Positions 1-6,018 of a stretch of DNA of 6,030 nucleotides are shown here, piece by piece. Position numbers and translations under genes: made by a program. The notes beneath the pieces were generated by a model, which saw only the letters and a list, made by a program, of their open reading frames with translations, had not been told where the DNA came from and ran no database searches. Source of the DNA: Oscillospiraceae bacterium (lineage in GTDB: Bacteria > Bacillota > Clostridia > Oscillospirales > Oscillospiraceae); the NCBI GenBank assembly GCA_017400415.1, contig JAFPTE010000156.1, positions 1-6,030 of the forward strand. Direction: 5' to 3'. Numbering within the stretch: the stretch's first letter is position 1; each line of letters opens with the position of its first letter.

Positions 1-686
1 GGGTGAAGCACTCCACCGTGGTCATCGGCCTGGACGTGAGCCACGTTATTCTGGACAGCGAGCTTATCGTGAACGCCCCGAAGGCCGTCACGGTCTGGTG
101 CGCCGTGGACGCTCTGAGCCACGGGCTGGAGGGTCTTCTGGCAGACGTGGGCTCCACGGAGGAGGATATCCGGAAGAGTCGGGAGTGCGTGCGCCTCATT
201 TTTGAGAACATCCCCCTGCTTCTTGAAAATCCCCACAATGTTGATGCCCGGCAGGCCACCCTGCTGGCGGCCCACTACGGCGGCAACGCCATAAACACCC
301 AGCTGGCGGGCTACGTCCACGCCTTCGCCCACTCCATCGGCGGACTGTACCACATACCCCACGGCAAGGCCATCGCCTACTGCCTGGTGCCCGTGGTGGC
401 GGCTCAGGAGAGCTGGCGGTACGAGGAGCTGGCGGCCCTGGCGCTCCACTGCGGCATGGCCGGGCCGGAGGACAGCCCGGAGGCGGCCTCGGACAAGTTC
501 ATTCTGGCCCTCCGTCAGCTTCTGGAGCAGTGCGGCCTGGAAAAGGGCTGCGATGCCCTCAGGGAGAGCGACTACGACCGGCTGACGGAGATGATAGATG
601 CGGACTCCATAAACTACTCACCCTCCAGGACCCTTTCCGACAGCGAGATAAGGATGCTCCTGGACCAGATAAGAAGGGGGTACTGA
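1..686 (+). CDS. Iron-containing alcohol dehydrogenase, C-terminal part (5' end outside window)
   Basis: Partial gene: the frame is open to the left edge, and the first GTG (base 3) is an internal valine codon, not a start. The 227 visible residues are the metal-binding, mostly helical half of a group III (Fe-dependent) alcohol dehydrogenase, which reversibly converts alcohols to aldehydes with NAD(P) in the cytoplasm. Counting from base 3, the likely metal ligands are D36 and H40 in DALSHGLEG, then H106 and H120 in the HAFAH...HIPHGKA stretch. The 14-residue spacing of the last two matches FucO H263/H277. About 107 residues follow the last ligand, as in full-length family members, so the C-terminus is intact and roughly 160 N-terminal residues (the NAD-binding half) are missing. 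The stop is one base before the aldehyde dehydrogenase start, so the two are surely co-transcribed. The substrate cannot be read from the sequence; butanol- or 1,3-propanediol-type roles are possible. Confidence 0.93.
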   Translation, partial: VKHSTVVIGLDVSHVILDSELIVNAPKAVTVWCAVDALSHGLEGLLADVGSTEEDIRKSRECVRLIFENIPLLLENPHNVDARQATLLAAHYGGNAINTQLAGYVHAFAHSIGGLYHIPHGKAIAYCLVPVVAAQESWRYEELAALALHCGMAGPEDSPEAASDKFILALRQLLEQCGLEKGCDALRESDYDRLTEMIDADSINYSPSRTLSDSEIRMLLDQIRRGY

Positions 687-687
687 T

Positions 688-2106
688 ATGCCTTACACCC
701 AGGAAGAGATACACGAAATCGTTGAGGCCCAGCGGGAGTTTTTCCGGAAGGGCCTGACCATGGACGTGGACTGGCGCATTGCCCAGCTCAAAAGGCTCCG
801 GCAGGCGGTCCTTGACCGGCGGGAGGAGCTGGAGGCGGCCCTTTACGAGGACCTGGGCAAGAGCCCCATTGAGGCCTACCTGTGCGACCTGGGGCCCATC
901 ATCGTGGAGATAAACGAGATTCTCCGGGACATCAGAAAATGGGCAAAGCCCGAATGGCACTTCTCCGGTCTTATGTGCTTTCCCAGCACCGTCACCAAGG
1001 TCTACAAGCTGCCCTACGGCGTTTCCCACATCATAAGCCCCTTCAACTTCCCCATGCTCCTGACTCTCGGCGTTCTGGCCGCAAGCCTGAGCGGCGGCAA
1101 CACCGCCGTTATAAAGGCCAGCTCCAAATCCGCCGCCAGCACCCGGGCCCTTAAAAGGCTCATCGCCGCCACCTTCCCCCCGGAGTACGTGACAGTTATC
1201 GACGGGGGCCACGACGTGGCGGATATGTGCCTGGCGGAGCGGTTCGACAAGATATTCTACACGGGCTCCCCGGCGGTTGCAAAGCACGTGCTGGCCGCCG
1301 CCTCGGAAAACCTCACCTCCGTGGCTCTGGAGCTGGGAGGCGAGACCGGCAACTGGTGCATCATCCGCCGGGACGCCGACCTTAAGGACGCCGCCCGGAA
1401 AATTGCCTTCTTCAAGCTCTGCAACGCCGGCCAGATCTGCATAAACATAAACCAGATTGCCGTTGCCCGGGAGGTTTCGGAGGAGTTTCTCCGGCTTCTG
1501 AAGGCGGAGTTTATCCGCCAGATCGGCGAAAAGCCGGAGGATAACCCGGAGTACCCCAAGCTCATCACCTCCGCCGTCTACGACAAGTGCCAGAAAATCT
1601 CCGACCGGTACGCCGACCGCATTGTCTTCGGCGGCACTGGAAACCGGGAGGCCAACCGCTTCTCCCCCACCGTCATCTACCCCGTGGGGCCCGACGAGGA
1701 CATCGTTCAGCACGAGCTCTTCTGCCCCATCCTGCCGGTGGTGCCCTTTGACGACAACCGGGTGGACGACATTCTGGACATCATCGCCCGGCGGGAGCAC
1801 CCTCTGGCCATGTATATCTTCACCTCCGACCTCAAGTGGGCGGAGAGAGTCATGCAGACCCAGCAGTACGGCGGCGGCTGCGTCAACGAGGTGTGCATCC
1901 ACATGATGGTAAAGGGCGTGCCCTTCAACGGCACGGGCCACTCCGGCATGGGGGCCTACCACGGCGTTTGGGGCTTCCGGGAGTTCACCCACCCCCAGAC
2001 CGTGCTTTACGGCAGTACCCGCCTGAATCTCCCCCTCCGGGAGCACCCCTACTCCGGCAAGGCAGAGAAGATAAAGCGGACCCTTCTGAAGCTCTTCGAG
2101 AGATAA
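688..2106 (+). CDS. NAD(P)-dependent aldehyde dehydrogenase, class 3 (ALDH3-like)
   Basis: A complete 472-residue enzyme, of normal ALDH3 length, that oxidises aldehydes to carboxylates in the cytoplasm. The N-terminus (IVEAQREFF..., then WRIAQLKRL) is typical of class 3. Active-site elements visible: N120 in PFNFP (oxyanion), K143 (cofactor), general base E215 in LELGG, nucleophile C251 in NAGQIC, and the C-terminal SGMGAYHG motif. It looks non-acylating, because it belongs to the classical ALDH fold rather than the CoA-acylating type. The ATG start is supported by a purine-rich GAAGGGGG site lying in the last codons of the upstream dehydrogenase, seven bases away; the gap between genes is a single T, suggesting translational coupling. 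With that gene it would run alcohol to aldehyde to acid or the reverse. Odd points: the segment after LELGG reads ETGNWCII and is about two residues longer than the usual KSPCY form, and the residues after the catalytic Cys (ININQI) differ from the common IAPDY. The family is certain, the substrate unknown. Confidence 0.95.
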   Translation: MPYTQEEIHEIVEAQREFFRKGLTMDVDWRIAQLKRLRQAVLDRREELEAALYEDLGKSPIEAYLCDLGPIIVEINEILRDIRKWAKPEWHFSGLMCFPSTVTKVYKLPYGVSHIISPFNFPMLLTLGVLAASLSGGNTAVIKASSKSAASTRALKRLIAATFPPEYVTVIDGGHDVADMCLAERFDKIFYTGSPAVAKHVLAAASENLTSVALELGGETGNWCIIRRDADLKDAARKIAFFKLCNAGQICININQIAVAREVSEEFLRLLKAEFIRQIGEKPEDNPEYPKLITSAVYDKCQKISDRYADRIVFGGTGNREANRFSPTVIYPVGPDEDIVQHELFCPILPVVPFDDNRVDDILDIIARREHPLAMYIFTSDLKWAERVMQTQQYGGGCVNEVCIHMMVKGVPFNGTGHSGMGAYHGVWGFREFTHPQTVLYGSTRLNLPLREHPYSGKAEKIKRTLLKLFER

Positions 2107-2110
2107 TACA

Positions 2111-2146
2111 AGCCCGGCAGCTTATGCTGCCGGGCTCAAGCTTTTT
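2111..2146 (+). terminator. Intrinsic (rho-independent) terminator of the dehydrogenase operon
   Basis: A perfect 11-bp stem, AGCCCGGCAGC (2111-2121) paired with GCTGCCGGGCT (2126-2136), with a TTAT loop. After a five-base spacer comes TTTTT (2142-2146), and a second run of five T lies at 2155-2159. It starts four bases after the aldehyde dehydrogenase stop and has the polarity of a plus-strand terminator. There is no T-run on the minus-strand side, so it is not bidirectional. Confidence 0.92.
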
Positions 2147-2163
2147 GCTGCCCGTTTTTAATC

Positions 2164-2194
2164 GTTTTCGCCGGAGCTCTGCCCCGGCGAAAAC
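2164..2194. repeat. Perfect 11-bp inverted repeat with reversed A/T polarity
   Basis: GTTTTCGCCGG (2164-2174) is the exact reverse complement of CCGGCGAAAAC (2184-2194), with a nine-base loop. The T-rich half is on the 5' side and the A-rich half on the 3' side on either strand, which is the wrong way round for an intrinsic terminator. It is therefore more like a palindromic repeat unit or a protein- or RNA-structure site than a transcription stop. It lies between the converging operons. Confidence 0.75.
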
Positions 2195-2201
2195 ACCTTC
2201 A

Positions 2202-2271
2202 GGCGGCCCTATGGCGCCGCCCTTGCGCCGACCAAAGCCGGCGCCCTTTGCCGGCTGCGATGGAGCGCAAG
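2202..2271. repeat. Cluster of nested inverted repeats in the convergent intergenic gap
   Basis: Three short perfect stems sit side by side or nested. GGCGGC (2202-2207) pairs with GCCGCC (2216-2221). CTTGCGC (2222-2228) pairs with GCGCAAG (2265-2271), and inside it AGCCGGC (2236-2242) pairs with GCCGGCT (2250-2256). An alternative long-range pairing is CGACCAAA (2229-2236) with TTTGGTCG (2325-2332), which reaches into the end of the thiol reductase gene. No open frame or family name fits. With the flanking hairpins this resembles a small palindromic intergenic element, but copy number elsewhere cannot be seen here. Confidence 0.5.
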
Positions 2272-2272
2272 A

Positions 2273-2314
2273 AGCTCAAATTGAAGCCCAACGCAGTGGG
2301 TTCAATTTGAAGCT
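2273..2314. repeat. Long AT-rich hairpin overlapping the stop codon of the thiol reductase gene
   Basis: Arms 2273-2290 and 2297-2314 form 17 base pairs around a six-base loop (ACGCAG), interrupted only by single-base bulges at G2286 and A2310. The right arm contains the last codons and the TGA stop (2304-2302) of the minus-strand CcdA-TlpA gene. On the minus strand the stem is followed by TCTTGCGC, a poor U-tract, so it may be a weak terminator or 3'-end-stabilising hairpin for that gene. Confidence 0.65.
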
Positions 2315-3519
2315 CCTGCTATGGTTTGGTCGATTATGCTCTGCATGGTCTCCTGGTCCATACCCCCGGGCACATAGCCGTAGATATTGCCCCTTGCGTC
2401 TATCATAAAGGTGGTGGGCAGGGCCGTTATGCGCCAGGCCGACATTATCTCCCCGGTGGTGTCCATAAGCACCGGATAGGTGTAGCCGTTCTCCTTAAGG
2501 AAGGCAGTGACCCCCGCCAGGTCGGTCTCGCTGCCGATGCCGGGGCTTGCCACAGCCAGGATAGCCACGTCGCCCTCCGGGCCGTACTTTTCGTAAAGGG
2601 CCTGGATATAGGGCATCTCCGCCCGGCAGGGCGGGCACCAGGTGGCCCAGAAGTTCAGAAACACCGTCTTGCCCTTATAGTCCGAAAGCTTATGGCTCAC
2701 GCCGTACTGGTCCGTAAGCTGAAAGTCCGGGGCGGGCACCGCATCCGGATCCGGCTCCGGGTCCGCTCTGACGGCCTCGCCTGCCTCTGCCGGAGGCTCC
2801 TGCGCTCCGGCGAAGAAGCCCGATATGCGGTCCATGGCCCCCGTTATCATGAGAAGGCCCACGATGACCATTATGACGCCGCCGATTCTGACGGTGTACT
2901 TCACTGCGCTGCGGTGCTTTCTGAAAAGGTCCAGTATGGCCGCCCCGAAAAGGCCCGCCGCCAGGAAGGGCAGCACAAAGCCCAGGGTATATACCCCCAC
3001 CAGAAGGAAGCCCCTGCCTGCCGTGGCGGAGGAGGCCGCCATTATGAGCACGGACGAGAGGGCGGGGCCCACGCAGGGGGTCCAGGCGAAGCTGAAAACG
3101 AAGCCCATGAGAAGGGCCGTCAGGGGCGACATGGCCAGCTTATCCAGAGCGAGGGGCAGCCGCCGCTCCTCCTCCATAAAGCCCACGGAGCCGAAGGCAC
3201 CCAGCTGATAAAGGCCGAAGAGCAGAATCAGAACGCCCCCCAGCTGAGTCAGCAGGGTCCGGTGGTCCGAGAGAAAGCGGCCCAGGGCGGTCATGCCCAG
3301 GCCCAGAAGGAAGAAGGCGAAGCTTATGCCCAGGACGAAAAACAGGGTGTTCACCGCCGTTCTCACCCGGGAGGCCTTTCCCTCCTCCCTGCCGGCGGTG
3401 CCCGCCAGGTAGCCCATGTATATGGGCAGCAGGGGCAGCACGCAGGGGGAGAAAAAGCTCAGAAGCCCCTGCACGAAAACCGTCGCCGCAGATATGCCCG
3501 TGTCCAGCGTGAAATTCAA
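2302..3519 (-). CDS. CcdA-TlpA fusion: transmembrane thiol-disulfide reductase
   Basis: A natural fusion of a CcdA/DsbD-type membrane electron carrier with an extracytoplasmic thioredoxin-like TlpA/ResA domain, moving reducing equivalents from cytoplasmic thioredoxin to protein thiols outside. Start chosen: TTG at 3519, because AAAAGGAG (3535-3528) ends eight bases before it; the GTG at 3528 overlaps that site and would add only three residues. From the TTG (405 residues), six membrane helices span about 8-230, with paired redox cysteines in FSPCVLP (C26) and TPCVGP (C149). An acidic proline-rich linker follows (about 240-262), then the thioredoxin fold with FWATWCPPC (C295, C298) and the cis-proline of LPTTF (P368). 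These are the only four cysteines in the protein, so all belong to the relay. CcdA-TlpA proteins serve cytochrome c maturation or general thiol repair; no cytochrome gene is seen here. It lies 138 bases downstream of the phosphatase/hydrolase gene on the same strand, probably in one operon. The last residues and stop fall in a hairpin. Confidence 0.93.
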   Translation of the reverse strand: MNFTLDTGISAATVFVQGLLSFFSPCVLPLLPIYMGYLAGTAGREEGKASRVRTAVNTLFFVLGISFAFFLLGLGMTALGRFLSDHRTLLTQLGGVLILLFGLYQLGAFGSVGFMEEERRLPLALDKLAMSPLTALLMGFVFSFAWTPCVGPALSSVLIMAASSATAGRGFLLVGVYTLGFVLPFLAAGLFGAAILDLFRKHRSAVKYTVRIGGVIMVIVGLLMITGAMDRISGFFAGAQEPPAEAGEAVRADPEPDPDAVPAPDFQLTDQYGVSHKLSDYKGKTVFLNFWATWCPPCRAEMPYIQALYEKYGPEGDVAILAVASPGIGSETDLAGVTAFLKENGYTYPVLMDTTGEIMSAWRITALPTTFMIDARGNIYGYVPGGMDQETMQSIIDQTIAGASN

Positions 3520-3527
3520 AAGGCGCA

Positions 3528-3535
3528 CTCCTTTT
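3528..3535 (-). promoter_or_regulatory. Shine-Dalgarno site that decides the CcdA-TlpA start
   Basis: Read on the minus strand this is AAAAGGAG, a near-ideal anti-16S match. Its last G is the first base of the GTG at 3528, so that GTG cannot use it, while the TTG at 3519 lies at the ideal eight-base distance. No convincing -35/-10 promoter is seen just upstream, in keeping with read-through from the gene before. Confidence 0.75.
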
Positions 3536-3657
3536 CAGTCAAATATCCCCAGATATTCCCCGTAGCCCAGCTCCTCCGGCTCCGGCCGCAGGTCCGGCAG
3601 CTGCTCGATGGGCACGGCGGCAGGCTCCCGGGCGGAGGGCTCCTGCTGCTTCTCCTT
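3535..3657 (-). other. Coding-like stretch following the phosphatase stop codon: small peptide gene or lost C-terminus
   Basis: Directly after the TAA (3660-3658) of the hydrolase/phosphatase gene, its frame stays open for 40 codons to a TGA at 3537-3535, just before the ribosome binding site of the next gene. By my hand count GC content is about 80%, 38% and 88% at codon positions 1, 2 and 3, the pattern of a real coding region in a GC-rich genome. The encoded residues are acidic and proline/glutamate-rich (begins KEKQQEPSAREP, ends ELGYGEYLGIFD), with no cysteine. There is no ATG. The one plausible start is GTG at 3615, preceded by CGGGAG at nine bases, giving a 26-residue peptide. Otherwise one base change in the TAA would join it to the upstream protein as a 40-residue tail, which reads smoothly as a linker plus terminal motif. 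I recognise no family. Confidence 0.4.
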
Positions 3658-6018
3658 TTACCCCTCCGTCAGAAGGAGCCTGCGGATGGAGTCAATCTGC
3701 CTCTGTGAAATGCCGCACTCGGTCATAAGGTAGTTTGCCACGGCGTCGGAGAGGCGGCCGGAGCCCGTGTCATAGGCGTCCATCATCACCTGGTGCATGG
3801 TCTCCCAGACCCGGTCCTGGGTATGGACCCCGGCGGGCACGCCGCTGCCGGAGAAGGTCCAGCTTTTCTGCCGGTCCATGCCGCTGCCGGCGGCGGAGAA
3901 CTGGGTCAGCTCATAGTCCCGGGTGATATCGTCGTAATCTGCCCCCAGAAGGCCCAGGATAAGATAGGCCAGGGTGCCGGTCCGGTCCTGGCCAACCAGG
4001 CAGTGGAAGTAGACCGGGTAGCTCTGCTCCCGGGACAGGAGGGTGAATATCTGATTGAAGGCGCTCTGAGACCGGCTGTCGGAGTACACCGTATCCGGCC
4101 AGACGCTCTGGGGGAAGATGGAGGTATAGCCCCGGTAGGTGACCTTCAGATAGTCCCAGCCCGGCATGGCCGCCTGGGTCTGGCCCCCGTCGTCATTCTC
4201 GTCCCGCAGGTCGATTTCCGTGCGGATGCCCAGCCGCTCAAGGACGGTGCGGCCGTAGTCGTTCAGCGTGGAGCTTTTGTAGGAGTCCGCCGCAGCGGGA
4301 TACAGGAGCATGCCGCCCCGGTACAGCATGCCGTAGCGGATTACCCTGCCGCTGTCGGTCTCGTAGCCTCCCAGGTCCCGGACGTTCCGGACGCCGGAGG
4401 CGTCAAGCCGCTCCCGGGCCAGAATGAGCCGGGGCCCCGGCGCCGTCACGAAGGTGCCCACTGCCGAGGCAAGGCCCTTTGAGTCCGTCACCCGCCACCA
4501 GTACCGGGTACCGGGCAGCAGGGTGCCGGGCAGGAAGCGGTTTCGCTCTGCAAGGGCGGTCTCGGCGCCGGAGAAGTCCTCCCTTGCGGAGTACTCCACC
4601 GTATAGGGCCCCTCCCCGCCCTTCCACAGAAAGCGGAAAACCTGGCCGTCATGGGGCTCGAAGGTGGCCTTGTAGTAATTCTCATGGAGGTAATCCAGGC
4701 TCTCATCCAGGCTCATGTTCAGGTAGGCCGTCACCACCGGGTCATTCAGCTGCACGGTCTCGCCCTGATGCTCCGAGACCAGGTCTATCCTGTCCGGCAC
4801 CACGGCCTCCATATAGGCGATATAATTCTCCCAGTCTTCCTCCGTGAGCTTGTGGCCACCGGAGTGGATCACAAAGCCCATGCCCTCCGAGGTAAAGGGC
4901 GTGTCATATGGAAGGTCGTAATAGTCCCCGTCCGGTATGACCCCCTGGCCGTATCCCTCGCTGAACACGGCCTTGGCCCTCTGCAGGGCGTCATACATGG
5001 ACACCGGGTCCGAGGCCAGGTCGTTTTCGCCCATGGAGATGAAGAGGTGCCGCCCGGCCATGAGGGCATAGAGGGTGTGCATATCCACCGGCAGCTCCTT
5101 ATCCCGGCCCTCAAAGGCCAGGTGCTCCGGAGTGTACCAGTGGTTATCGGTGCCGTCTGAGGTGATGCGGCCCATGACGGGGCTTCTGAGAAGTCCCCCG
5201 CCGCAGGAGCCGGTGGCCAGGGCGATGCGCCCGTCGCAGGCTCCGGCCCACAGGGACACCCGGGCCAGGCGGGAGTGGCCGGCGGAGGCGATGCGGGCGG
5301 AGTTTATCTCCGGTCGGCTCTCCAGATAGTCAATGCCCCGGCTGATGCCGAAGGCCCAGGCGGAGTAGGCAGAGAGGGTATCGTCCTCAAAAAGCCGCAG
5401 GACCCCGGTCCGGTAGGTTTCCGGGTCGTCCGGGGCCCAGTCGCCGTAATACAGGGCGGCTGCGGCATAGCCCCGGTCAATGAGCATCTCAAAGGGCCAC
5501 TCGCTCCCCTCGAAGGCCTTATCCAGCTCCGAAAAGGTCTCGCCGATGAAAACCGGCCGGTTTTTTGCACCCTTGGGGAGAACCAGGAGCATATTGGCGG
5601 AAAAGCTGCCCCGGTCGTTGGAGACGGTTATGCGCACGGTGCGCTTCTCTCCCCTGCCGGAGAACACCTCCTCCGAGGATATGACCTCAAAGCCCGTGTC
5701 AAAGCCCTCCGTGGGAGTCCGGCCGTACATGTATTTCTCATAATCCGCCAGCATATCCCCCCGGCGGGCCGGGTCCGTGGGGAGCTGAGGCAGGCCCGGA
5801 TAGGACCGGTCCACGTTCAGGACCAGATGCTTATACCATTCCGGCAGCTGAAAGCCCCCGTAGCCGGCCATGGCAAGGGTACCCTGGAGAGTCAGGGAAT
5901 CCCCCACGAAAAAGCGGATGGTTATGAGCGAAAAGGCCAGAAAGGCCGCAATAAGCGCCAGAACAATAATGAGGAGCTTTGCCCACAGGGGAAGGCCCCT
6001 TTTCTTTTTCTTCTCCAT
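3658..6018 (-). CDS. Membrane-anchored CE15-like esterase / Fn3 / PtpB-LipA-type tyrosine phosphatase fusion
   Basis: A 786-residue protein. MEKKKKR and a hydrophobic helix (about 12-38) make an uncleaved signal anchor with the bulk outside the cytoplasm; no lipobox is seen. Residues about 75-410 resemble the glucuronoyl-esterase (CE15)-type alpha/beta hydrolases of carbohydrate-active loci: nucleophile S249 in GHSR, HWYTPEH (293-299), GENDLASDP (330-338; E331 or D333 could be the acid) and H389 in SGGHKLTEEDW. Residues about 450-525 look like a fibronectin-III-like fold (PYTVEYS, PGTRYWWRV). Residues 535-785 are a Y_phosphatase3-type phosphatase: NVRDLGGY (545-552), YRGG (566-569), DLR (603-605) and the P-loop HCLVGQDRTG with C673 and R679. 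Possible roles are removing an ester from a glycan and a phosphate from a protein, lipid or sugar. Odd: Q677 replaces the usual lysine, and GHSR is followed by LAR rather than the usual GK. The ATG has only a weak upstream site and the frame is still open to the window edge, so an earlier start cannot be excluded. Family calls are from motifs; substrates are unknown. Confidence 0.88.
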   Translation of the reverse strand: MEKKKKRGLPLWAKLLIIVLALIAAFLAFSLITIRFFVGDSLTLQGTLAMAGYGGFQLPEWYKHLVLNVDRSYPGLPQLPTDPARRGDMLADYEKYMYGRTPTEGFDTGFEVISSEEVFSGRGEKRTVRITVSNDRGSFSANMLLVLPKGAKNRPVFIGETFSELDKAFEGSEWPFEMLIDRGYAAAALYYGDWAPDDPETYRTGVLRLFEDDTLSAYSAWAFGISRGIDYLESRPEINSARIASAGHSRLARVSLWAGACDGRIALATGSCGGGLLRSPVMGRITSDGTDNHWYTPEHLAFEGRDKELPVDMHTLYALMAGRHLFISMGENDLASDPVSMYDALQRAKAVFSEGYGQGVIPDGDYYDLPYDTPFTSEGMGFVIHSGGHKLTEEDWENYIAYMEAVVPDRIDLVSEHQGETVQLNDPVVTAYLNMSLDESLDYLHENYYKATFEPHDGQVFRFLWKGGEGPYTVEYSAREDFSGAETALAERNRFLPGTLLPGTRYWWRVTDSKGLASAVGTFVTAPGPRLILARERLDASGVRNVRDLGGYETDSGRVIRYGMLYRGGMLLYPAAADSYKSSTLNDYGRTVLERLGIRTEIDLRDENDDGGQTQAAMPGWDYLKVTYRGYTSIFPQSVWPDTVYSDSRSQSAFNQIFTLLSREQSYPVYFHCLVGQDRTGTLAYLILGLLGADYDDITRDYELTQFSAAGSGMDRQKSWTFSGSGVPAGVHTQDRVWETMHQVMMDAYDTGSGRLSDAVANYLMTECGISQRQIDSIRRLLLTEG

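Noticed and set aside
3..5. GTG as a true start of the alcohol dehydrogenase
   Set aside because: The family needs about 160 more N-terminal residues for NAD binding, and the frame is open to the window edge, so this is a truncated view rather than a short gene.
559..2046. A 495-codon open frame on the minus strand
   Set aside because: It lies wholly opposite the aldehyde dehydrogenase, whose active-site motifs are all intact. Such long antisense frames are expected from the strong third-position GC bias; the translation is repetitive Gly/Val/Leu with no motif.
3526..3528. GTG as the start of CcdA-TlpA
   Set aside because: It overlaps the only good ribosome binding site; the TTG at 3519 has the right spacing. 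The difference is three residues.
3534..3542. TTGAC-like hexamer as a -35 promoter box for CcdA-TlpA
   Set aside because: It abuts the ribosome binding site, leaving no room for a -10 box and transcript start before the gene.
3652..3659. AAAAGGAG right after the phosphatase stop as a ribosome site for a small gene
   Set aside because: No ATG, GTG or TTG lies within a usable distance downstream; the first candidate GTG is about 36 bases away.
2326..3708. A 460-codon open frame on the plus strand
   Set aside because: Antisense shadow of the CcdA-TlpA gene; the translation is His/Gly/Arg-rich low complexity, while the minus strand encodes recognisable redox motifs and membrane helices.
3793..4482. 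Plus-strand open frame of 229 codons opposite the phosphatase domain
   Set aside because: No family motif and no ribosome site; the opposite strand encodes the conserved P-loop and NVRDLGGY motif.
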